A stretch of DNA of 64,000 bases from Alexandriicola marinus. Its GTDB lineage: Bacteria; Pseudomonadota; Alphaproteobacteria; Rhodobacterales; Rhodobacteraceae. The stretch's first letter is position 1, and each line of letters begins with the position of its first letter. This document shows positions 34,075 to 42,732 of the stretch, one piece after another. The translations under genes and the position numbers were made by a program. Under the pieces are notes generated by a model. The model saw only the letters and a program-made list of their open reading frames with translations. It did no database searches and was not told where the DNA came from. The DNA lies in the NCBI RefSeq assembly GCF_004000435.1, contig NZ_RBVZ01000001.1, positions 971,328 through 1,035,327 of the forward strand, given 5' to 3'.

Positions 34075-35552
34075 TCATACTGCTCCCGGTAGCGGCGCAC
34101 GATCCAGAGCGCAAAGACATTGAGGCCCAGCGTGATGACGAACAGCGTCATGCCGAGCGAGAAGGCCACCAGCGCCTCGGGCGAGGAGAAATCCGCATCC
34201 CCGGTCAGCTGGCTCACGATCTTGGCGGTGATCGTCGTCATCGCGTCGAAGGGGTTCATCGACAGACGGGCCGCGGCCCCTGCCCCGAGCACGACGATCA
34301 TCGTCTCGCCGATGGCGCGCGAGGCGGCCAGAAGGATGGCGCCCACGATCCCCGGAAGGGCCGCCGGCAGCACGACCTGGCGCACCGTCTCCGACCGTGT
34401 GGCCCCGAGGCCCAGCGATCCATCGCGCATGGATTGCGGGACGGCGTTGATGATGTCGTCCGACAGCGACGACACGAAGGGGATCAGCATGATCCCCATC
34501 ACGAGGCCCGCCGTCATGACAGCGGTGCCGCCACCCATCCAGCTGACACCCAGAACCCCGCCTTCGCCGAAGGCCGACACAAGGACCGGACCGACCGTCA
34601 GCAGGGCAAAGAGGCCGTAGACGATCGTGGGAATGCCCGCGAGCACCTCGATCATCGGCTTCACGATCGAGCGAACCCGCTTCGTCGCGTATTCCGACAG
34701 ATAGATCGCCGAGAACAGGCCGATCGGAACGGCCACGGCCAGCGCCACGACCGAGATGTAGAGCGTGCCCCACAAGAGCGGCAGGATGCCCAGTTCGGAC
34801 GCACCCCCCCTGCCCGAGAAACTCGGCGCCCAGTTCAGGCCAAAGAAGAAATCCGTGGCCGGATAAAGCCGGAAGAACTCGACCGTGTTGAAGACCAGCG
34901 ACAAAACGATGCCCACCGTCGTCAGGATCGCGATGGAGGCCGCCGACAACAGCAGCATCCGCACTCCGAATTCCACCACGTTGCGGGATCGGAAGTCCGG
35001 CCTGACAAGCCGATAGGCGATCACACCGCCCACGAGCGAGACAATCAGAACGAGGATCGTCATGACGCTGGTGCCGGTGTAGGCCAGTGCCCGGTACCGT
35101 TGCGCGGCACTCAGGGTTTCGATGCTCACATCCGAGCCAAGCGCCACACCAACCTCGGCCAGACGTGCGCGCACATCCATGACGTCGGCCTGGATGTCAC
35201 GGGCCTCGTCGGGGCTGATTGCACCTTCGGTGATCGCGATGTCGATGCCTTCGGCGACACGGCGCACATCACTCAGCACAAGGCTCATGGTGCCGCGGTC
35301 GTTGACGTCGACCGAGCTCAGCATCGGCATGACCGCACGGTTGAGAACGAACGGCTGGATCAACAGCCACAGAACAAGAAGCAAAAGCGCCGGTACGAGC
35401 GCATTGAGCGCCACGTGCCAGCCATAATAATTGGGTCGGGAATGAAGACCGCGCGCATCTCCGCCAGCTGATGCCACGGACTTGCTTCGACCGGCGAAAA
35501 AGCCGGCAACAGCAATCAGCACCAGCAGACCGAAAAGCCAGGACAGCGCCAT
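34071..35552 (-). CDS. pstC: Phosphate ABC transporter permease PstC, long form
   Basis: A 493-residue permease, again longer than the enteric form. The N-terminal ~230 residues add a membrane helix, a charged periplasmic region (residues ~85-160) and further helices. The transport core has YLSEYATKRVRSIVKPMIEV, GIPTIVYGLFAL and the EAA-like RDGSLGLGATRSETVRQVVL. It pairs with PstA to form the channel for phosphate. It follows pstS after a 95-base gap that holds a stable hairpin. Confidence 0.96.
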   Translation of the reverse strand: MALSWLFGLLVLIAVAGFFAGRSKSVASAGGDARGLHSRPNYYGWHVALNALVPALLLLVLWLLIQPFVLNRAVMPMLSSVDVNDRGTMSLVLSDVRRVAEGIDIAITEGAISPDEARDIQADVMDVRARLAEVGVALGSDVSIETLSAAQRYRALAYTGTSVMTILVLIVSLVGGVIAYRLVRPDFRSRNVVEFGVRMLLLSAASIAILTTVGIVLSLVFNTVEFFRLYPATDFFFGLNWAPSFSGRGGASELGILPLLWGTLYISVVALAVAVPIGLFSAIYLSEYATKRVRSIVKPMIEVLAGIPTIVYGLFALLTVGPVLVSAFGEGGVLGVSWMGGGTAVMTAGLVMGIMLIPFVSSLSDDIINAVPQSMRDGSLGLGATRSETVRQVVLPAALPGIVGAILLAASRAIGETMIVVLGAGAAARLSMNPFDAMTTITAKIVSQLTGDADFSSPEALVAFSLGMTLFVITLGLNVFALWIVRRYREQYE

Positions 35553-35606
35553 GAGATGCTCCGCTCAATCAGGTTCGGGCACGCGATGGCCCCGGAATGG
35601 GTGTGA

Positions 35607-35632
35607 CGGGGCCCGCCACTGATCGGGCCCCG
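35607..35632 (-). terminator. Intercistronic hairpin between pstS and pstC
   Basis: CGGGGCCCG (35607-35615) pairs with CGGGCCCCG (35624-35632) over nine bases with an eight-base loop. There is no T-tract. It probably stabilises or partly terminates the pstS message so that the binding protein is made in excess over the permeases. Confidence 0.6.
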
Positions 35633-35647
35633 CCGCGAATGGGTGGC

Positions 35648-36682
35648 TTACATGCCGCCCATGGTTTCTTCGTTGGCGATCATCGCCTGCGTCGCAGCAA
35701 GCTCCGGATCGGACACAAGGCCGTATTGCGACAGCGGACCCCAGGGACCGGCAACCGCGTCAGAGACGAAGAACTCGGCATATTCCTTGAGGCCCGGGAT
35801 CACGCCGATATGCGCCTTCTTGATGTAGAAGTAGAGCGGGCGGGACACCGGGTATTCGCCGGATGCGATCGTCTCGACCGTCGGCTCGACACCAGACATG
35901 GTCGCGACCTTCAGCGTGTCGGTGTTGTTCTCGTAGAACGCGAGGCCGAACACGCCGATGCCGTTGGTGTTGGCGTCGATGCGGGCCAGCGTCTCGGTGT
36001 AGTCGCCGTCGATGTCGACGGAGCGGCCATCGGTGCGCACTTCGAGGCAGGCATCCTCGGCATCGTCCTCGGACATGCCGGCCGCCATCATGGCTTCCAT
36101 GGCGCCGGTGGCTTCGCAGCCGGCGGCAATGACCTGCTCTTCGAACACTTCGCGGGTGCCGTGCTTGGTGCCGGGGATGAAGGCGAGGATTTCGGCTTCG
36201 GGCAGATCGGCGTTGAAGTCGGACCACATGGTGTGCGGGTTGTCGACCAGTTCACCGTCAACCATGACCTTGGGCGCCAGCGCGTTGAAGATGTCGGACG
36301 GCGTGAAGGCGTCGAAGGCCGGCCCGTCGATCTGGGAGGCGAAGACGATCCCGTCATAGCCGATCCGGACTTCGATGATGTCGGTCACGCCGTTGGCGGC
36401 GCAGGCCTCGATCTCGCCCTCGCGGATCGCGCGGGAGGCGTTGGCGATATCGATCTGGTTTTCACCGACGCCTTCGCAGAAGCGGGCGAGACCGGCCGAG
36501 GAGCCACCCGATTCGACGACGGGCGTCGGGAAATCGAAGTTTTCACCGAAGGCTTCGGCCACGATCGAGGCATAGGGCAGAACAGTCGACGACCCTGCAA
36601 CCTGAACATTGTCGCGCGCGGCGGCAGCGGTCGCGAGGGCAGAAATGGCAATGGCGGATGTCGCCAGTTTCGCGAATTTCAT
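35648..36682 (-). CDS. pstS: Phosphate-binding protein
   Basis: A 344-residue periplasmic binding protein. MKFAKLATSAIAISALATAAAA is the signal peptide, and VQVAGSSTVLPYASIVAEAF near the N-terminus together with VVESGGSSAGLARFCEG bind phosphate. It delivers phosphate to PstCAB. The ATG at 36680-36682 follows AGGAGT. Four 11-base direct repeats 67-110 bases upstream form the Pho box region, so PhoB probably induces it strongly. Confidence 0.97.
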   Translation of the reverse strand: MKFAKLATSAIAISALATAAAARDNVQVAGSSTVLPYASIVAEAFGENFDFPTPVVESGGSSAGLARFCEGVGENQIDIANASRAIREGEIEACAANGVTDIIEVRIGYDGIVFASQIDGPAFDAFTPSDIFNALAPKVMVDGELVDNPHTMWSDFNADLPEAEILAFIPGTKHGTREVFEEQVIAAGCEATGAMEAMMAAGMSEDDAEDACLEVRTDGRSVDIDGDYTETLARIDANTNGIGVFGLAFYENNTDTLKVATMSGVEPTVETIASGEYPVSRPLYFYIKKAHIGVIPGLKEYAEFFVSDAVAGPWGPLSQYGLVSDPELAATQAMIANEETMGGM

Positions 36683-36748
36683 CAGATACTCCTGTTTTCG
36701 CTGTCGGCCCGACACCCCTGTCGAACCGTCACCGCCCTGCTATGGATC

Positions 36749-36792
36749 GGACACAAAGCTTCTGTGACATTCATGTAAAAGTTTCATGACAT
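36749..36792 (-). promoter_or_regulatory. Pho box array upstream of pstS
   Basis: On the minus strand four 11-base units follow in phase: ATGTCATGAAA (36782-36792), CTTTTACATGA (36771-36781), ATGTCACAGAA (36760-36770) and GCTTTGTGTCC (36749-36759). The first and third match the PhoB half-site CTGTCAT best. The 11-base period is the defining mark of Pho boxes. They precede pstS and follow the phoR gene. Confidence 0.7.
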
Positions 36793-36810
36793 GACGCAGT
36801 TTTCCGGGGG

Positions 36811-37863
36811 CTACTCCGACACCTCCTCGCGCCCAGAAACAGGAAGGAACACGCTGAAAATACTTCCTTTTCCCGGCTCGCTTTCGATTCTGAGCCGGCC
36901 CCGGTGTCGTGTGACGATATGTTTTACAATCGCCAGCCCCAACCCGGTGCCGCCCATTTCGCGCGACCGGTGGGAATCGACCCGGTAGAACCGTTCGGTC
37001 AGGCGGGGGATGTGATGTTCCTCGATTCCCTCGCCCTCGTCGGTGACCGACAGCCGCCACGCCATGCGCTGCAACACGGCATCCCGGCCGGGCCCCGCGA
37101 TGTCGATCCGGACCTGGCCATCGGCGCCGCCGTATTTCAGGGCATTCTCGACCAGATTGGTGACGACCTGCTGCAATTGCCGCACGTCGCCCTGCACCAC
37201 CGCCTCCGACGGCGCATCGAGCGTGATCCGCCCCGCGCCCGGACCGCCCGACAAGAGCGCGATGGCCTGTTCCGTGATCGCGACCAGATCGGCCTGCTCG
37301 CGCGGCTGGACCCGGACTTCCTGTTCCACCCGGCTGAGCGACAGAAGATCGTCGATCAGCCGCGACATGCGTTCGGCTTCACGTTCCATGATCTCGAGGA
37401 ACCGGTCCTGCGCCTTTGCGTCGTGCCGCGCCGCGCCGCGCAGGGTTTCGACGAATCCGCGAAATGCGGTCAGTGGCGTGCGCAGCTCATGGCTGACGTT
37501 GGCCACGAAATCCCGGCGCATCTGGCCGGTTTCCTCGACCGCGGTGATATCCTCGAAACTGATCAATGCGCCGCGGCCATCTTCGGTCGTCACGGGCCGA
37601 ATGACGGCGCGCCACAGCATTTCGCGCGGATCCTGAAGCTGACGCATCGTCGCCTCGGTGGCTTCGCCGCGGGCCAGTACCCGTTCGACCCCGGACACGA
37701 TCGCAGGATTTCGAAGGGACACGACGAAATGCTGGCCCACCGCATTGACCCCGAAAAGCGCGATCGCCGGCTCGTTCGCCGCTCTCAAACGCTGATCCGG
37801 ACCGACGAGAGCCACCGGAAATGGCAGGGCTTCGACAATTTCGCGGAAGACAGCGTCGGCCAT
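36811..37863 (-). CDS. phoR: Phosphate regulon sensor kinase, no membrane segment
   Basis: A 350-residue histidine kinase. A PAS domain fills residues ~1-110 (FPVALVGPDQRLRAANEPAI), then the dimerisation helix with H125 in FVANVSHELRTPLTAF, and the ATPase with N-box NLVENALKYGG and G-boxes DEGEGIEEHH and GTGLGLAIVKH. Unlike enteric PhoR it shows no N-terminal membrane helix from the chosen ATG at 37863; an ATG at 37896 would add only eleven residues. Its place upstream of pstSCAB-phoU-phoB makes the PhoR assignment safe. Confidence 0.93.
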   Translation of the reverse strand: MADAVFREIVEALPFPVALVGPDQRLRAANEPAIALFGVNAVGQHFVVSLRNPAIVSGVERVLARGEATEATMRQLQDPREMLWRAVIRPVTTEDGRGALISFEDITAVEETGQMRRDFVANVSHELRTPLTAFRGFVETLRGAARHDAKAQDRFLEIMEREAERMSRLIDDLLSLSRVEQEVRVQPREQADLVAITEQAIALLSGGPGAGRITLDAPSEAVVQGDVRQLQQVVTNLVENALKYGGADGQVRIDIAGPGRDAVLQRMAWRLSVTDEGEGIEEHHIPRLTERFYRVDSHRSREMGGTGLGLAIVKHIVTRHRGRLRIESEPGKGSIFSVFLPVSGREEVSE

Positions 37864-38015
37864 TGCAATTCCCGAACAGGAGGCAAGCGCGAGCATCGGC
37901 TGGCGATGAGAACCCTTGCGTGGCGAGATCGATCCGCCAATAGTGGAAGTTGAAAAGCCGTTCAACAGCGAAGAACCTCGCGGCGTTCCGTGTGGTTTCT
38001 AGTGAGGTGTGTCTT

Positions 38016-38417
38016 GTGAAGGCAGGTGACGACCTGTTCGGGTCAATGACGACAGGCACGTCTTCGCAGGTCCTCGTGGTCGTCTGCTCTTCACGTTTGC
38101 CTGTGGAAACTGCGCCTCCGGACGGCGTGTTCTTCACCTCTTTCGATGACCTGACGGGCGAACTTCTGCTCAGGACAGGGGCGACGATTGTTCTCTCGGC
38201 GCTCTGGACCGACGAATTCGATGTGATCGATCTGGCCGGGAAACTGTCGTTGATGGGCTTTACCGGACGCTACCGGGCGGTATCGTCGGGTGTCCCGCGA
38301 CCGGGATTGATCGTGTCGGATGTGCGCAGGGTCTATCCGTTTCTGGATTTCCGCATCCTGCTGTTTTCCGGCAAGGGCCGTCAGACGACATGGGTCGAAT
38401 ACGACGATCAGGTCTGA
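38016..38417 (+). CDS. Hypothetical protein, 133 residues
   Basis: A short alpha/beta-looking protein that I do not recognise. GTG at 38016 has GAGGT seven bases upstream and gives MKAGDDLFGSMTTG as the N-terminus; an ATG at 38046 lacks a ribosome site. Strands such as SQVLVVVCSS, ATIVLSALW and PGLIVSDVRR alternate with acidic helices in the manner of a degenerate receiver or Rossmann-like domain, but key residues of receivers are not evident. It is divergent from phoR and ends two bases before the stop of metZ. Confidence 0.6.
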   Translation: MKAGDDLFGSMTTGTSSQVLVVVCSSRLPVETAPPDGVFFTSFDDLTGELLLRTGATIVLSALWTDEFDVIDLAGKLSLMGFTGRYRAVSSGVPRPGLIVSDVRRVYPFLDFRILLFSGKGRQTTWVEYDDQV

Positions 38418-38419
38418 GA

Positions 38420-39616
38420 TCAGCTCGCCTCCGTCGCGATCCGTGCCGCATTGACCATCTCCGGGATCAGCAGATCCGGCTCTTCGATCCCCACCGACAC
38501 CCGGAAGAACCCCTCCGATATGCCGATCGCGGCCCGCGCCGCGGGCGTCAGTGCGCGATGCGATGACGAGGCGGGATGCGACAGCGTCGTGCCCACATCG
38601 CCCAGTGTCGGAGCAAAGGCGATATCAGGGGCGGCGCGGGTAAAGGCGTTGGCTGCCGCGCGCCCGCCCTCGAGTTCAAAGCTCAGCATGTTGCCCCCCT
38701 GCCCCGCGAACAGCGCCACCGCCCTGTTGTGATCGGGGTGATCGGGACGCGTGGGATAGATCACCCGCGCCACGCCCGGCACCTCCGCCAGCGCGGCCCC
38801 CAGCCGGGCGGCGGTGTTCTGCGCGCGTGCGAGCCTCAGATCGAATGAATGCAGCCCCCGCTCGGCCAGCCAGCATTCATAGGGGCTGGGCGTCAGGCCC
38901 CATGTGACATTGGCCGTCATGATGGCGTCGCGATGCGCGGGGTCCCTGGCCGCCACATAGCCCAGCGTGACATCGGAATGCCCGGCCAACAGCTTCGTCA
39001 CCGAATGAATGACGATATCGGCGCCATGGGCGAAAGGCTGATAAAGCCGTGGCGTCGTAAAGGTGTTGTCGACCACCAGAAGGATGCCCCGGTCGCGCGC
39101 GATGGCCGCGATCCCCTTCATGTCGGCCACGCGGATCGTGGGGTTGGAGATCGCCTCGACCACGATCATCCGGGTCTCCGGACGGATCGCGGCCTCGATG
39201 GCGGCGGCATCGGTCGGATCGGCCAGCGACGTGGCGATCCCCAGCCGGGGCAGATCGTCGTTCATCAGCCTGAGCGTGCGGCCATAGAGCTGATCGCCCC
39301 CCAGAACGTGATCGCCCGCCCGCAAGAGGCCAAGGAACGTGGCCGAGATCGCCGACATGCCCGATCCGGTGATGATGCCGGCGGGTTCGAACAGAACGGG
39401 CGCGCCTTCGAGCATGTCGATCTTGGCCGCCAGAACATCTGCATTCGGATGCCCCTCGCGGGCATAGGTATAGCCCGTCGCCCCCTCGTATTGCGCATCG
39501 AGCGCATCAGGGTCGGGCGAGGCATAGACGACCGACGGCTGCAGGGGCGTTACAACGGGCCGGGAGGTCGAACTGGGCCAATCCGTGCGTCGCACAAGGC
39601 TGTCGGGGCGTTTCAT
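38420..39616 (-). CDS. Trans-sulfuration PLP enzyme, MetZ-like
   Basis: A 398-residue member of the Cys/Met metabolism PLP family. The PLP lysine lies in HSVTKLLAGHSDVTLG (K near 208), with GSGMSAISATFLGLLRAGD and VVDNTFTTPRLYQP upstream, and SSSHRALTPAAR plus FFRVSVGIEEPDLL at the C-terminus. It could be an O-succinylhomoserine sulfhydrylase, cystathionine gamma-synthase or beta-lyase; the short YTYAREGHPN motif does not decide. It is last in the yicC-gmk-carbonic anhydrase operon, overlapping the upstream gene by four bases. Confidence 0.85.
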   Translation of the reverse strand: MKRPDSLVRRTDWPSSTSRPVVTPLQPSVVYASPDPDALDAQYEGATGYTYAREGHPNADVLAAKIDMLEGAPVLFEPAGIITGSGMSAISATFLGLLRAGDHVLGGDQLYGRTLRLMNDDLPRLGIATSLADPTDAAAIEAAIRPETRMIVVEAISNPTIRVADMKGIAAIARDRGILLVVDNTFTTPRLYQPFAHGADIVIHSVTKLLAGHSDVTLGYVAARDPAHRDAIMTANVTWGLTPSPYECWLAERGLHSFDLRLARAQNTAARLGAALAEVPGVARVIYPTRPDHPDHNRAVALFAGQGGNMLSFELEGGRAAANAFTRAAPDIAFAPTLGDVGTTLSHPASSSHRALTPAARAAIGISEGFFRVSVGIEEPDLLIPEMVNAARIATEAS

Positions 39617-40134
39617 TCGATGGCCTCCAGCCCGGCGCGGAACCTTCGGGCATTCGCGACATAATGGCGGGCCGAGGTGATCAACGCGGCGCGGGCCGCA
39701 TCATCCAGCTGGCGCACGATCTTGCCCGGTGCGCCCATGACAAGGCTGCCATCGGGGATGACCTTGCCTTCGGTGATCAGCGCGCCCGCCCCGATCAGGC
39801 AGCCTCTGCCGATCACCGCGCGGTTCAGGATCGTGGCGCCCATGCCGATCAGGCTCCCCTCCCCGATCGTGCAGCCATGCAGCATCGCCTTGTGGCCGAT
39901 CGTGCAATCGGCCCCGATCGTCAGCGGGCAGCCGGGATCGGTATGAAGCACGCAGTTCTCCTGGATATTCGACCCACGCCCCAGCGTGATCGGTTCATTG
40001 TCGCCCCGGATCGTCGCGCCGAACCAGACGGAACTGTCGTCTTCAAGGATGACATCGCCGATCAGGTGACAGCCGGGCGCGACCCAGGCGCTGGCCGCGA
40101 TGCGGGGGGATATGCCGTCAAGACTATAGATCAT
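39613..40134 (-). CDS. Gamma-carbonic anhydrase family protein
   Basis: A 173-residue left-handed beta-helix protein with hexapeptide repeats ([37 protein letters not shown]). The zinc ligands of the gamma class are visible as histidines in NCVLHTD and GHKAMLHG. Members of this YrdA/PaaY group may be carbonic anhydrases or orphan metal proteins. It overlaps gmk and metZ by four bases each, implying one message. Confidence 0.92.
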   Translation of the reverse strand: MIYSLDGISPRIAASAWVAPGCHLIGDVILEDDSSVWFGATIRGDNEPITLGRGSNIQENCVLHTDPGCPLTIGADCTIGHKAMLHGCTIGEGSLIGMGATILNRAVIGRGCLIGAGALITEGKVIPDGSLVMGAPGKIVRQLDDAARAALITSARHYVANARRFRAGLEAIE

Positions 40135-40790
40135 CTGGTATCCTCGAATTCGGATTGCAGGGTGCGCACATGGCTGGTCAGGCCGGGCTGCTGCGTCCGG
40201 CGCAGGCGTTCGGCGGTGACGATGCTGATCAGGCGCTGTTCGGTCGCGTCCAAATCGTCGTTGATCAGGACGTAATCATAGGCATCCCAATGGCTGATCT
40301 CGTCCCAGCTTTTCTGCATCCGCTTGGCGATGGTGGCCTCATCGTCCTGGCCGCGGCTGACAAGCCTGCGATGCAGCTCGGTGATCGAGGGCGGCAGGAA
40401 GAACACCGACAGCACATGCTGACCCAGCGACGAATTCTTGATCTGCTGTGCGCCCTGCCAGTCGACATCGAACAGCACGTCGCGCCCGGCCTCGATGCTG
40501 GCCTCGACCGGGCCCTTGGGGGAGCCATAGAAATTGCCGAACACATGGGCATGTTCGAGCATCTCGGAATTGGTGACGCGCGACTTGAACTCTGCTTCCG
40601 ACAGGAACTGGTAGTCACGGCCGTCCACCTCGCCGGGGCGCGGTGGCCGGGTCGTCGCCGAGACCGAGAAGGTGATCGACGGGTCCCAGTCGCGCAGGCG
40701 CCGGGTCAGTGTCGTCTTGCCCGCCCCCGAGGGCGACGACAGGATGATCAGCAGCCCGCGCCGGGGCATGGAGAGAGGTGTCGCGTTCAT
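40131..40790 (-). CDS. gmk: Guanylate kinase
   Basis: A 219-residue kinase that phosphorylates GMP to GDP. The P-loop [11 protein letters not shown] is at residues 18-28, followed by [21 protein letters not shown] for GMP binding and [11 protein letters not shown]. Length and motifs are standard. It sits three bases after yicC, a pairing conserved widely in bacteria, and overlaps the carbonic anhydrase gene. Confidence 0.98.
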   Translation of the reverse strand: MNATPLSMPRRGLLIILSSPSGAGKTTLTRRLRDWDPSITFSVSATTRPPRPGEVDGRDYQFLSEAEFKSRVTNSEMLEHAHVFGNFYGSPKGPVEASIEAGRDVLFDVDWQGAQQIKNSSLGQHVLSVFFLPPSITELHRRLVSRGQDDEATIAKRMQKSWDEISHWDAYDYVLINDDLDATEQRLISIVTAERLRRTQQPGLTSHVRTLQSEFEDTR

Positions 40791-40793
40791 CGC

Positions 40794-41693
40794 CTATTCC
40801 ACATTCTGGACCTGCTCGCGCATCTGGTCGATCAGCGTCTTGAGATCGAGCCCGATGCGGGTCAGCGCGGTCGAGCCGGACTTCGAGCACAGGGTGTTGG
40901 CCTCGCGGTTGAACTCCTGCATCAGGAAATCGAGCTTTCTTCCGACCGCCCCCTTCGTCGACAGAAGCGTGCGCGCGGCATCGACATGGGCGTTCAGACG
41001 ATCGAGCTCTTCGGTCACGTCGGCCTTTACCGCGAGAAGCGCCAGCTCCTGCGCAAGGCGGTCCTCCGGCATGTCGGTCCCGGCCTCGCCCAGCCGGGCA
41101 ACGGCGTCGCGCAGCGCTTGACGCGCCACGGGAAGCCGGGCTTCGGCCGCATCCTGTGCCTCGGTCAGGAGGGCGCCGATCTCATCGAGCCTCTCGGAAA
41201 GGATCGTGCGAAGGGCACGGCCTTCTGCCTCGCGCATTTCGCAGAAATCAGACAGAAGCAGGTCGAAATCCGCAAGAAGCGCGGATCGCAGCGCCTCGGT
41301 TTCGGCCGGATCGGGTTGGCTGTCCTCCTGCGCCAGCACGCCACGCTGCGACAGCACATCGGCAGCGCTTGGCTGACCTAGCGTGATCCCCAGCGTCATC
41401 GCCCTGTCCTGAACCGCATCAAGCGCGCGCAAAACCCGGTCCAGCCGGGCCTCATCGAGGCTGAGCTCCTCTCGTGACGCGTCTCGGCTCAGGCGCAGCC
41501 CGATCGTGACATTTCCCCGGTCGATCCGGTGGGTCACGGCGGCGCGGAGCCCCGCCTCCAGCCCCTCGATCCCGTCCGGCAGGCGCAGCCGCAGATCGAG
41601 CCCCCGCCCATTGACGGAGCGCATGTCCCAGCTCCAGCCATGGGCCCCGTGGGTGCCGGTCCGGCTGGCAAAGGCGGTCATGGATCGGATCAC
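40794..41693 (-). CDS. YicC-family endoribonuclease
   Basis: A 299-residue YicC/YloC protein. The N-terminus MIRSMTAFASRTG and VNGRGLDLRLRLPDGIEGLE are family marks, as is the C-terminal GRKLDFLMQEFNREANTLCSKS, here given to twenty residues or fewer per segment. The family includes RNases active on small RNAs. I use the GTG at 41691-41693, which has AGGAG eight bases upstream and gives the canonical MIRSMT opening. It begins the yicC-gmk-carbonic anhydrase-metZ operon. Confidence 0.93.
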   Translation of the reverse strand: MIRSMTAFASRTGTHGAHGWSWDMRSVNGRGLDLRLRLPDGIEGLEAGLRAAVTHRIDRGNVTIGLRLSRDASREELSLDEARLDRVLRALDAVQDRAMTLGITLGQPSAADVLSQRGVLAQEDSQPDPAETEALRSALLADFDLLLSDFCEMREAEGRALRTILSERLDEIGALLTEAQDAAEARLPVARQALRDAVARLGEAGTDMPEDRLAQELALLAVKADVTEELDRLNAHVDAARTLLSTKGAVGRKLDFLMQEFNREANTLCSKSGSTALTRIGLDLKTLIDQMREQVQNVE

Positions 41694-41862
41694 GGCGCGG
41701 GCTCCTGACGATGGATATGCGGGTGTCCGGGCACCTAACGGAAATTGCCCACTCACGGCAAGCCCGACATGGACGCATTAACCACCCGTAAGGAATTCCC
41801 GGGATTTCGGTACAAATTGAAGCTATCTTTCGGATAGATTTCATGGGTGGGGAGTTGAGCCG

Positions 41863-42504
41863 ATGTGGCGGGACAAGACCGGTCAGTCGAGTAACGAGGA
41901 TGTGGGTAACGTGTTGAGGCTGGGCCATCAGCCGGGGCCGTCGCGGCAGATATCTGTCCTGATGGCGCTCGAGGAATACTGGCGCGGGCTGGGGCGAATG
42001 GGTGATATTCCGGACCGTCACGACGTGGAGCCGCGCGATATCGGCCCGTGCCTGCGCCATTGCTACATTGCCTCGATCATCGCACCGGGCCTTGCCCGGA
42101 TCCGGTTCGCGGGACAGGAACTGGAGCAGATCTTCGGGATGGATGTGCGCGGGATGCCGATGAGTGCGCTGTTCGATCCGGGCAGCCGGGTCCGGCTGCA
42201 CGATGCGCTCGAGCGGATCGCGGCGGCGCCGACGATCGTCGAGCTTCCGCTCGAGACCGGACAACGGGTCTTGCGGCGGCGCCTGGCGGGACGGATGAGC
42301 CTCCTGCCGCTGCGGGATGGCGCGGGCGCGGTGACCCATATCCTTGGGGCGGTGATCTTCGACGGCAAGACGGCGACCCGTGGCCCCGCGCAGATCACCA
42401 TCCCGACAGATCGGGCCTTTCGGGTCGAACGGCTCCACATTGCGCAGCCGCCCCGTGTCGGCTCCGACAAGCCCACATTGCGCCTGGTCGTCGACAACAG
42501 CTGA
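41863..42504 (+). CDS. PAS_5-type PAS domain protein
   Basis: A 213-residue protein consisting mostly of one PAS domain of the PAS_5 family, typical of alphaproteobacteria: LMALEEYWRGLGRMGDIPDR, then DIGPCLRHCYI, RIRFAGQELEQIFGMDVRGM and LLPLRDGAGAVTHILGAV. There is no output domain, so it may act through a partner. The ligand is unknown. It is divergent from yicC and is followed by stacked palindromes. GGGGAG lies upstream of the ATG. Confidence 0.85.
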   Translation: MWRDKTGQSSNEDVGNVLRLGHQPGPSRQISVLMALEEYWRGLGRMGDIPDRHDVEPRDIGPCLRHCYIASIIAPGLARIRFAGQELEQIFGMDVRGMPMSALFDPGSRVRLHDALERIAAAPTIVELPLETGQRVLRRRLAGRMSLLPLRDGAGAVTHILGAVIFDGKTATRGPAQITIPTDRAFRVERLHIAQPPRVGSDKPTLRLVVDNS

Positions 42505-42522
42505 CCTTTGCGCCGTCTCTTG

Positions 42523-42613
42523 CGGTCGGGGACCGATTTCTTTCAAAGAAATCGGATCGGAAACTTTGAAAGTTTCCGTCACCGACAGCAAACAGCCCGG
42601 CGTGGCCGGGCTG
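42523..42613. repeat. Four stacked perfect palindromes
   Basis: Four inverted repeats succeed one another: CGGTC/GACCG (42523-42535); an 11-pair palindrome with one central base (42533-42555); a 10-pair palindrome with one central base (42558-42578), containing GGAAACTTT and AAAGTTTCC; and CAGCCCGGC/GCCGGGCTG (42593-42613). The middle two share the AAAG/CTTT core and have almost no loop, so they suit DNA-binding or cruciform better than RNA hairpins. Confidence 0.75.
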
Positions 42614-42683
42614 GGGACGCTCGCTTGTTCATCTCGTCTCACGACGACGTTGCTGATCGTCCCGGCAGATCGTGACCAATGAA

Positions 42684-42709
42684 AAAGGGGCGGATCGCTC
42701 CGCCCCTTT
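42684..42709. terminator. Bidirectional terminator after aroG
   Basis: AAAGGGGCGGA (42684-42694) pairs with TCCGCCCCTTT (42699-42709) around TCGC, eleven pairs. On the minus strand a run of five T follows, so it ends the DAHP synthase transcript. Confidence 0.88.
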
Positions 42710-42732
42710 CGCTTGCAGACTGTTATGGCGTG

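Noticed and set aside
33972-35471. 499-codon plus-strand frame over pstC/pstA
   Set aside because: Antisense shadow of two unmistakable permeases; composition is highly charged with no motif.
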